Source: Vitellaria paradoxa (Eukaryota > Streptophyta > Magnoliopsida > Ericales > Sapotaceae). Taken from it: a DNA stretch of 64,000 bases. Shown here in pieces: positions 55,453 to 64,000 of the stretch. The stretch covers positions 51,274,447-51,338,446 of the forward strand of contig CM034233.1 in the NCBI GenBank assembly GCA_019916065.1, given 5' to 3'. Positions within the stretch are counted from its first letter, which is position 1. Every line of letters begins with the position of its first letter. The notes beneath the pieces were generated by a model, which did no database searches, was not told the DNA's origin, and worked only from the letters and a program-made list of their open reading frames with translations. A program made the translations under genes and the position numbers.

Positions 55453-57940
55453 TCATGTCTTGAATTTCATAATCCGAGTTATGAACTAATAATCGCATGA
55501 AAATCACAATAATCACCACATACTCAATCATAGCCATGCAACCACCTTAAAATAAATATTAGAATAAAATAATATATAAAGGTCTCGATCTTAACTGGGT
55601 ACAAGTGCTCCCAATACATAACTAAAATAATATATAGGCTCATTAGGCCTTTACAATCATATTGAATAATCCAAAATAAATATCCGATAGAAAATATTAT
55701 ATCTCCTTAATGATCAAAAGAATGATAGGATCAAATTAATATCAATGCTTATCTAAGCATCGACTCTACATTTACAACAAAGTCTGTAAAGAGTAAGCAC
55801 TAAGTCCAAGTGTGTCCACGATGCATATAAAGAGGTCTAATATATAACAATATACCCTAACATGCTACTATCGTGCAACATATACCATCAGTAAACAAAT
55901 CATCAACAATAATCAAATCAATATCAGAACTGATATCTCATTATACATTAACCAGTTATTCCTTTATAACAGTCTCAATATACTCACACACACATGGGGT
56001 TTATACTCTACAAAACTGTCTCGTGGCCACCAAGCTCTATCCTAACACATTATATTTGTCTTTTATAGGTCTACGTCCTAACAAAAAAAGATAAACCGAT
56101 AAGTCATTGTTTATGAGCTTTGGCTCAAAGGTCATGATGAACGAAATCATTGTCGACATTTATGGACTAATATCCAATTGTCACGATTAACCAAGTCATA
56201 GTCATCGTTTATGGGTCCACATCCCAACGGTTATAATTAACTGATATCAACGTCATTATGTAAGCTCCTAACCTATTGGTATGATAACTAAAACTCAGCA
56301 CAGGTTTAGGTTTTTTCAACCAATGGGTTATGTATATACCCTTTTATTTTCAGTATCTTCTATTCCTAAAATCAATAAAAGTCATCACATTTCATTATTC
56401 ATTTCCATATTCCATTAACCGTATCAATATCATAATCTTATTGCCACATAGGCCATCTTGTATCATCAGCCATGCATAGGTTACAACATGTTTCGTATCA
56501 TAATCCATAACATCATATGGTCATGTCATCGAGTTATATATTAAAATATCTCTTTTGAAATTGTTTTGAGAAAATCAAGTGATGATAATTTGAAAACTCT
56601 TTTGGAAACATTTAAATTTTAACAGAGAGATTCTCTGTTGTGTGCATGGGAGGTAACATCTCGTGCGCAAAGATAGGCCAACTAGCAATTGTGAGTAGCA
56701 AACTAGGAGGTAGTGCGCACAAGAGGTATGTAGTAAAGTTGTGCACACGGAAAACAAGGCCTCGTGCTTGTAGGAGGGGGTGCGCATGGGAGCTATATCG
56801 TTTGGTCCTACCCATAAGGGCACCTCTCTCGTGCACATAAAGTGTCAAATAATTGGTTGTGCGCACAGCCTCTGAATAGGTGTGAGCACGAATAAACTTC
56901 ATACACTAGTAATCTGTCATGCTCTGCTTTTGGCTTCTACTTTTCAAACTTCATTTTCTTCGATTCAAAACCAAAAGTTTCCATGTTCATGTCCATTTTA
57001 AGTCTCGAATAGTGGGTGAACGTTATCATATAAACATTTTATCACATCATCAAGTGTAAAGCATGATTCAAAACCATTATTCGTCATATTCCCCTCGAAA
57101 CTCCAATATATACATATATGTTTTATATCAACTTGCTATTTATGCATCAAACATGCTAAACAACATAATTAATATCACTGTATGCATTATTATAACATGT
57201 AAACAATAACAAAAAAAAAAAAAAAAAAATCTCCACCACAAGTTGCTTGGGGAAAAAGAACAAGACTCAAGAAAACTTAAGAATGCCAAAAACCCGTTGC
57301 AATCAAAACACTTTCCTCAACAGCAAACTAACACTCGTAACACACTTTGCTCAACCTCAATTGCACTTTAGAAAAGAAAAAAGAAAGTAATTTGGTGAGA
57401 CGCTATTCCTTACTAGCTCACTTCCCGTCATCTATTTTCTGTCAATGCCTGAAATCACACATCCACACCTATATATATAAACAAGAGTCCTTTATGGTGA
57501 AGGAAGTGGAAGCAAGTGGCTGATGTGACCATGGCTGCTGAGGCTTCGGAGTAAGCATAAATGGTTGGGTAGCTCATTAAATAAAGAGGAGAATGTTGGC
57601 TGAAAACCAAAAAAAAAAAAAAGGAAAGGCGAATTGCAAATGCTAGCTATAGTAGTTTGTGTGCACGAAAATAAAGAGGGCGTATACAAGGAGAAGGCTT
57701 GCACATGAAAATAAATAAGTCACGTCATAGGAAGACAACTCTAGTGCACATGGGTCTCGAAAGCCCAATTCACCAAGACCAAACTCAAAAAATGACGTAA
57801 CTCAACCAAAGAATCGAACAATTAAGTCAACTCATGCATCATACTAATCACACCAATCATATTAAATTATTACTCAATGCATTATGAATAAAATAATATA
57901 TATGAAAATACGAGTTGAGCAATTTGTCATGTTCCCCTGT
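55453..57940. mobile_element. LTR-like retrotransposon block B (possible solo LTR)
   Basis: It opens TGTCATGTCTTGAATTTCATAATCCGAG, which looks like a TGTCACGTCCCGAA opening altered by C-to-T changes. It closes near ATACGAGTTGAGCAATTTGTCAT. It shares its layout with 12,739-15,390, including the segment rich in GTGCGCA strings (56,640-56,890). The ORFs inside are on both strands, overlap the GTGCGCA segment and look accidental. It is probably a decayed long LTR without an internal region. Confidence 0.4.
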
Positions 57941-58841
57941 ATGTTTTTGATGATTTTATGAAATCCTATGATGTTATTACCAGAGTGGCCTTGCTACCAT
58001 GATCCACTGAGATTTAGTCCTGCATCACTTCGATTTATGCCTCCCCCCAACACTTATTCGTCTTCTTCTTAAACCCCCTAAAGGTTCTAGTTTTGTGTGA
58101 CCCCGCGAAAGTGCAACTTATCTACCATTTGAAAGCTGAAGGCTTGCGCTATCTGTGCCAAAGCAGTTGAGAGCCAATTAGCTCGTCCACAGGACACGCC
58201 ACAACACCAAGTCATGTGGTCCTTTTTTTCTAAGTTTGGAAAAAAAATGTTCTGTTCTGCTCCATAAGGGTGTGGCTACGTGGGCTTGTCTACAATGGGA
58301 AAAAAATAATAAGAAAGAGAAATAAAAGTTACGAGTTAATATTTTGTCCAATGGATTCGATGATTTCATGATATATTTCATTATTTTATGATTTATAATC
58401 AGATACAAAGCCTGAGAGCGACTGCTACCTAGGTATTAAGCAGCTTACATGTGATAACTTCAAAAGTTTGTGTGTACAAAAATATCGCTTTAAAATGAAA
58501 CTCATATATTATTTGGTTTCAATTTAAATCTAGGTGTTTTATTAATAAAATAATCATTTCATTATTTATATTAATGAATAGGATAGGTGTTACTAATGTC
58601 TTTGAAAAAGTGAGATTGAATTGGATAATGTGTAGTAAATTTTACAATCATAATTCACCCATTGGGATCTTTAGATGTTGGGGGTTAACCACGATTGAAT
58701 ATTAACAAATTTTGCAATCAGATATTATAAAAAGAGTTGTACTATCACTTGTTTGGTAATAAAGAAAATCATTATTAGAGTTGCTTACTACATCAATTAG
58801 GAATTTGAATGTAAACTTGCCGACCACAAAGGTTATGGTTG

Positions 58842-58848
<7 letters not shown>

Positions 58849-58890
<42 letters not shown>
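58849..58890. repeat. GA microsatellite
   Basis: About 40 bp of almost pure GA dinucleotides, within sequence that resembles retrotransposon LTR material. Confidence 0.9.
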
Positions 58891-58894
58891 TCCT

Positions 58895-60417
58895 CGACTA
58901 GAAAATCCTTCGATGCTCAAGCTAGCTAAGGCTTTGAGAGAATTAAATAGTGCAAAATAATAAGTGAGGCACTAAGTTGACAACAGTGAGCGTACCTAGA
59001 TTTCGAAGTTGTCGTTTTTATAATTTGGTGAAGTGAAATGAATAAATTAAATATGTAGAAGATCAAACTACAATGATGATCCAAGATACGCAACCCTCAC
59101 TTATTATTTAATACCCCCCGTTTTGCATTAAATGTAGATGGGCAGCTCTAAAGATTATTCACATGTGTAACAAAACAATCTAACTATAGATCATTTGTTT
59201 GTGTACGGGAAAACGCACGTGTGTCCATATATTATTATGTACTGTGTGGCAATAAAATAATCGTTGCCAAAATCTAACCTCTACGTCAACTTTGACGCTT
59301 AAGTCAGCGAGAGCTTGAAGTATTTTTATAAAGAGTAAAATTAATAGTGTAGGATTGACAATAGAGAGCATACGTGTATTTTGGAGCTAAGGGTTATATT
59401 TATAGTTTGATAAAATAAATGATTAGGCGGCAATCATTGTGTGTCCTGTATATATATATATATAACAGCGTCGTAACCCCTATGCCACATGTCTAGACTA
59501 TCCTTGTGCCAACATTACCATTAGCGGGGAACACACCACGCGTCCAGAATTATCTTCGTACCAACACGCATGAAGAGTACTAAAGAAATTTTTTAAGAAA
59601 TTTTCTTTCCAAGAGATTGGTGTCCTGGTAACAACACCGTTGTTGGACATAGCTAAAGAAAAGGCAAAGCTTCATTGGAATTTTTGCTCCAACAATTATT
59701 TTCTCAGCTTTATCTAATAAGTACTTGCATCATATATTTTATTCATGTTCAAACAATGTTATAAATAGTACACATCCAAGTTAAGAAAAGTCATGTTCAA
59801 ACAATGTCATATATTTTAATCGTTGCAAACCACCACAAGTGGTTTGGTCGCGTAGATCTTGAAAAAATACATGAAATAAAAAAGTCATCCAAATCGGGCA
59901 TCCGAGTACAATGTTATGTCCATTTGAATTTTTTTTAAGTAGTACATCCAAGGAGAAAAGTTCAAAAAAGTCATCAAAATGACCTTTTTTTGCAATAAAT
60001 AAAAATCATCTAAATCGGACACCCGAGCAAAAAGTTATGGCCATTTGAAGTTTTACTAGTAAAATGTTCAACTTTGGCTCTAAAAATGCCGTTGACAGGA
60101 CTCCAAATGATAGACTAACTTTCTCTTACCATTTTTTTGGTCATGAAAAGTCCAAAGATTCTATCAGCAGTACTCCGAGACATTTTTTTATGAATTTATA
60201 AAAAACAATTAACAAACTTTTGTAATCGAAGCTACAAAAAAGGTTTGACTTAGCCGAACCCATTATGTTGACGAGTAAAACCTTGATATTCTTGCACAAT
60301 TTAAAGGTATTTTGACTTTGTCTGCATGTTAAAATAGCGTCTGGTGCACTGCCAGTTTTCCATTCATTGGTAGGAGCCAATACCAACTTTCTTTTTAGTG
60401 CATTGTGGATGCCAAAT
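58895..60417 (+). mobile_element. LTR-like and untranslated sequence, probably of a Tat-type Ty3/gypsy element
   Basis: Two diverged copies of one segment occur. One is GATGCTCAAGCTAGCTAAGGC ... TTGACAACAGTGAGCGTACC (58,911-59,000). The other is GACGCTTAAGTCAGCGAGAGC ... TTGACAATAGAGAGCATACG (59,293-59,375). This kind of motif is familiar from LTRs of Tat-like Ty3/gypsy elements. A second pair, AAATCGGGCATCCGAGTACAATGTTATG (59,891) and AAATCGGACACCCGAGCAAAAAGTTATG (60,013), lies to the right. A gypsy pol fragment follows at once in the same direction. Confidence 0.4.
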
Positions 60418-61170
60418 TTGATATCTGTGTTTCCGTATCAACAAATCATTTTTCCCCACAATGCCTCCTAATGTCTTTCTATGCCATAATGGGGCACCCA
60501 TGCCTACACAAGATGAAGGTTTTTCCCTTCACTTACCATCAGCTGATTAAATTCCCAATGCCTCAAGGGTGTTCTTGATAAGAGGATATTAGATCAGATC
60601 ATCTCTAAGGTGTTACGCTAACCTTACAATATATTGGCAGAAGACCTGACGAGAAAGTAGTTGAAGAACTAGAATTTGTCCCCATTTTTATTATGTAAGT
60701 TGGACTATGGTCGGCCCAGAACAGATGTCTCACCATTTCCTGGCTCACTTGATAGTAGTAGCCACAGAGCACCCACTTATAACTGTACTCAGGAAAGCCA
60801 ACCTGTCTGGCAAAATGGCAAGATGGGCGATCGAGCTTGGATCATATGATATCAGTTTTGTTTCTACACGGCCATCAATGAGTAGTGCTATGTGACTATT
60901 GCCATCATTAGAATTGGATGGCGCCACGATGGGGTCCTAAGCTAAGGTTGTTCTGACTTCCGAACACGTTGTTGAATTTGGGTTCCAAACAACCAACAAC
61001 CAAACTGAGTACAAGCCTATGTTATCAGACTTCCATCAGCTCTCGGACAACATGCCCGGAAAGTCATCCTACCCTCGACTTCGCAACTACTCATTAATCA
61101 GCTTCATGGGAGATATGAGGTTTGAGCAGATAGCTTAGCGAAATACTATTAGAAAGCTCGGGTGTTACTA
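60418..61170 (+). pseudogene. Ty3/gypsy (Tat-like) polyprotein fragment
   Basis: Three recognisable pieces read on the plus strand. TYHQLIKFPMPQG (about 60,532-60,570) is from the protease region. TEHPLITVLRKANLSGKMAR plus WAIELGSYDISF (about 60,761-60,856) is from the end of the RT RNase H. FGFQTTNNQTEY and QLINQLHGRYEV-like codons (about 60,970-61,130, with frame changes) are the second, archaeal-type RNase H found in the Tat lineage. RT itself is missing between the first two, so an internal deletion took place. Stops and frame changes are common. The fragment stops at about 61,170, exactly where rDNA spacer begins. Confidence 0.72.
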
Positions 61171-61640
61171 ATGTCCATTTTTGGTTCGTGTTTCAATTTG
61201 GACCCCATATGGTTCAGTTCAACTCACATGGATCATTTGCTTAAGATATGAGTGTCCCAACTCATACCTTGCCTGTTTTCACTGATGTCCACTTTTGGTT
61301 CCAGTTCAGACCCCGTATAGTTCAGCTCAAATGAATCATCCACTTAAGATATGACAAGTATCCCAACTCGGACCTTGCTTGGTCTCACTGGTGTCCATTT
61401 TTGGTTCGTGTTCCAGTTCAGACCCCATATGCTTCTGCTCACATGGATCATCTATTTAAAATATGACAACCATCCCGACTCAGACTTCGCATGGTTTGGT
61501 TGATGTCCATTTTCGGTTTACATTCTAGTTCGGACCCAAACAGTTGAGCTTCCTTTCTTTTTATGTTCTTTTTATTATATGATAAGTGCCTATACTCAGA
61601 CCTCACACAGTTTAGCTAATTGCCCAATTTTGATTATGGC
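61171..61640 (+). repeat. rDNA 5' external spacer subrepeats, about 110 bp each
   Basis: Units begin with TGTCCA(T/C)TTTTGGTTC at 61,172, 61,286, 61,392 and 61,504 (spacing 114, 106 and 112 bp), with a weaker fifth near 61,622. Shared parts are CAGACCCC(A/G)TAT, CTCACATGGATCAT, TAAGATATGACAA and CCCGACTCAGACCTTG. Subrepeats upstream of the 18S gene are normal in plant 45S rDNA spacer. Their place just before an 18S sequence supports the assignment. Confidence 0.75.
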
Positions 61641-62415
61641 ATTCCCATTCAGGTTGCCTGAGTGCTTGAAACTATTGTTGATATGAAACGCTCGGAATTG
61701 ACGGTTGTCCATTTTGGGAATGGCGGGCTTGTGGTGTGGGCTAGCCTTGGTCTTTACTCGGGGCATGGGCAACTTGATGAATTATCAATGCTCGAAGTGT
61801 CCTCTCGGGGAAGTCCGGGACTTCGCTCATTGTCACGATCAGCTCAACTTATTCTCGCGCCACACAGTGCTGGCTTCGCTTTCCCTTAATATCTTTTCAT
61901 GCCTAAAGGGCTACACTCGTAGTTCGTCGAGGTGTGTTTTGGTTGGGGGGAGTTGTTACACAGTGTACGTCATGGTGTGTGAGTGGTGATGGAATTGTGC
62001 ACGTCGGTTGGATCCCTGCTTGTGTAGCGAACTTCCCTCGTCCATTCCCCTTCAGTCAACGCTTCAAGAGCAATTCACGCCTTGAGCGTGTTGGTGTTCC
62101 TGTGTTGGATACCGCATGTGATAGAAATTGACCCCGGATAAGTCTCAATTTTTGCTCATCACCACTCTGTGGTGTTAGATTGACGTGGAAGTACTGCCCA
62201 TGCCTCCTTGAACGCTTGACCTCGTCGCGTTGCGATCATGGCCCATGGGTTGTTACTCGAGCTCTCGGATACGGAACTTTTGAATGGTTCATGGTATATT
62301 TCTACCGTGTACCCCCAAAACGTTCATCACTCGATGCGTACGATGGTTGTGCCCATCTTTGTCCCTCTAACTAGTTTAGATGGGCTGATGCGGTGCCGAC
62401 GTCGTAAAGGAATGC
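61641..62415 (+). other. 45S rDNA external transcribed spacer remnant
   Basis: This is non-repetitive, GC-richer sequence running straight into the 18S 5' end. It includes GAACGCTTGACCTCGTCGCG and similar strings. The short ORFs here (61,662-62,426) are accidental. It is non-coding spacer by position. Confidence 0.7.
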
Positions 62416-63333
62416 TACCTGGTTGATCCTGCTAGTAGTCATATGCTTGTCTCAAAGATTATGCCATGCATATGTAAGCATGAACTAATTCAGACTGTGA
62501 AACTGCAAATGGCTCATTCAATCAGTTATAGTTTGTTTGATGGTATCTACTACTCGGATAACCGTAGTAATTCTAGAGCTAATATGTGCAACAAATCCCG
62601 ACTTCTGGAAGGGATGCATTTATTAGATAAAAAGTCAACACGGGCTTATCCCGTTGCTTTGATGATTCATGATAACTCGACGGATCGCATGGCCTTTATG
62701 TCGGCGACGCATCATTCAAATTTTTGCCCTATCAACTTTCGATGGTAGGATAGTGGCCTAATATAGTGGTGACGGGTGACAGAGAATTAGGGTTTGATTC
62801 CAGAGAGGAAGCCTAAGAAATGGCTACCACATCCAAGGGAGGTAGTAGGCGCGCAAATTACCCAATCCTGACACGGGAAGGTAATGACAATAAATAATAA
62901 TACCGGGCTTATTGAGTTTGGTAATTGGAATGAGTACAATCTAAATCCCTTAACGAGGATCTATTGGAGGGCAAGTCTGGTGCTAGCAACTGCGGTAATT
63001 CCAACTCTAATAGCATATATTTAAGTTGTTGCTGTTAAAAAAGCTCGTAGTTGGGCTTTGGGGTGGGTTGATCGGTCCGCCATTCGGTGTGCATCGATCG
63101 TCTTGTCCCTTCTGTCGGTGATGCGCTTCTGGCCTTAATTGGCTGGGTCGTGCCTCCGACGCTGTTATTTTGAAGAAATTAAAGTGCTCAAAGCAAGTCT
63201 ACGCTCTAGATACATTAGTATGGGATAACATCATAGGATTTCAAACATATTATGTTGGCCTTCAGGATCAGAGTAATGATTAACAGAGACAGTCGGGGGC
63301 ATTCGTATTTCATAGTCAGAGGTGAAATTCTTA

Positions 63334-63432
<99 letters not shown>

Positions 63433-63490
63433 ATCTCAACCATAAATGATGTCGACCAGGGATCAGCGGATGTTTTTTTTAGGACTCCGT

Positions 63491-63548
<58 letters not shown>

Positions 63549-63630
63549 AAAACTTAAAGGAACTGATGGAAGGGCACCACCAGGAGTGGAGCCTGCGGCT
63601 TAATTTGACTTAACACGGGGAAACTTACTG

Positions 63631-63666
<36 letters not shown>

Positions 63667-63671
63667 ATTTC
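62416..63671 (+). pseudogene. 18S rRNA: 18S rRNA gene, 5' two-thirds, mutated and truncated
   Basis: It begins with TACCTGGTTGATCCTGCTAG, the plant 18S 5' end, and runs colinearly for about 1,256 bases to the ACTGAGAGCT region. Recognisable landmarks are CATATGCTTGTCTCAAAG, GAACTAATTCAGACTGTGAA, GGAGGGCAAGTCTGGTGC, GAGGTGAAATTCTTAGATTT and the 63,560-63,600 AGGGCACCACCAGGAGTGGA block. Many conserved sites are changed, mostly C to T or G to A (CTAGCAACTGCGGTAA for the universally conserved CAGCAGCCGCGGTAA at about 62,981), with some indels. The last ~550 bases are missing; an antisense LINE lies at the break. It therefore cannot give a working rRNA. Confidence 0.93.
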
Positions 63672-64000
63672 TTTTTTTTGATCTGTAAATAAATATATTC
63701 ATTAATCAAAAATTACGTACATTAATCTAACCTTACTCTGGGTGCAGCCATGAGTAGGTTAACCAACATTGCATTCTACATCATTCAAATACAAAAAAGA
63801 TTCATTCCCAACTATAACATCATAGTAACTCACTCCCAGAAATGTCTGGGTACAAGAAACTTAGAATTCTATATACTTAGATTTGAATATTCCTGTTTAT
63901 AGCTTCTGGTGCCCTCATTTTATCTTCAAACAAGGTCAAATTTCTGGTCTCCCAGATGGTGTAGACTGTGGCAGCTAGGCTGATCTTTTTGGCTCTTGAT
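63672..64000 (-). mobile_element. LINE 3' end inserted antisense in the 18S sequence (runs off window)
   Basis: An 8-base T run (63,672-63,679) is the reversed poly-A tail. The minus strand from 63,999 reads SRAKKISLAATVYTIWETRN then LTLFEDKMRAPEAINRNIQI and a stop at 63,877-63,879. This is the C-terminal end typical of plant L1 LINEs (LAAxVYxIWxERNxRxF pattern), followed by about 200 bp of 3' untranslated sequence. The 5' part lies beyond the window. Confidence 0.75.

Noticed and set aside
56575..56902. ORFs of 66-96 codons on both strands
   Set aside because: They lie on the GTGCGCA-rich part of LTR-like block B and overlap each other.
61662..63603. Several ORFs of 60-100 codons in the rDNA region
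   Set aside because: They are chance frames in spacer and 18S rRNA sequence.

Overview
The window is nuclear DNA of a flowering plant, almost certainly a eudicot. It is AT-rich and has GT-AG introns, plant-specific gene families (NAC transcription factor, BTB/POZ protein of the At2g13690 type, synaptotagmin) and a dense mixture of plant transposable elements. I cannot name the species. Only two host genes look intact, both on the minus strand: a two-exon BTB/POZ gene (19,961-23,738) and a seven-exon, probably membrane-tethered NAC gene (29,458-38,278, promoter near 39.44 kb). Nearly everything else is mobile or formerly mobile DNA. Layout: 1-600 is unremarkable AT-rich DNA ending in a TA microsatellite. 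602-8,623 is a decayed endogenous pararetrovirus (Caulimoviridae, probably florendovirus-like). It carries tRNA-Met primer sites 7,952 bp apart, a broken polyprotein ORF1, a broken ORF2 of unknown role, and a promoter with repeated motifs. 8.8-10.6 kb holds diverged long-unit repeats. 12.7-15.4 kb and 55.4-57.9 kb hold two related LTR-like blocks. 17,750-18,354 is a hAT-type element with an 8-bp target duplication. 27,870-29,010 is a 1.14-kb TIR element with a TAA target duplication. The 4.8-kb second intron of the NAC gene is full of duplications, MITEs and a LINE fragment. 42,116-50,106 is an 8-kb PIF/Harbinger-type element bounded by inverted ends and TTA duplications. It carries a decayed Myb/SANT-like ORF, a decayed DDE transposase and, on the opposite strand, what looks like a captured first exon of a synaptotagmin-2-like gene. 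To its right are Ty1/copia RNase H remains. The right end is a composite. A Tat-like Ty3/gypsy pol fragment (about 60.42-61.17 kb) is joined directly to 45S rDNA spacer with about 110-bp subrepeats (61.17-62.41 kb). Then come the first ~1.26 kb of a mutated 18S rRNA gene (62,416-63,671) and the 3' end of an antisense LINE inserted in the 18S sequence, which runs off the window. The most interesting objects are the gene-capturing Harbinger element, the pararetrovirus sitting in a TA repeat with a 30-bp flanking duplication, and the gypsy/rDNA/LINE composite. All identifications come from reading translated sequence and motifs; no database search was run.
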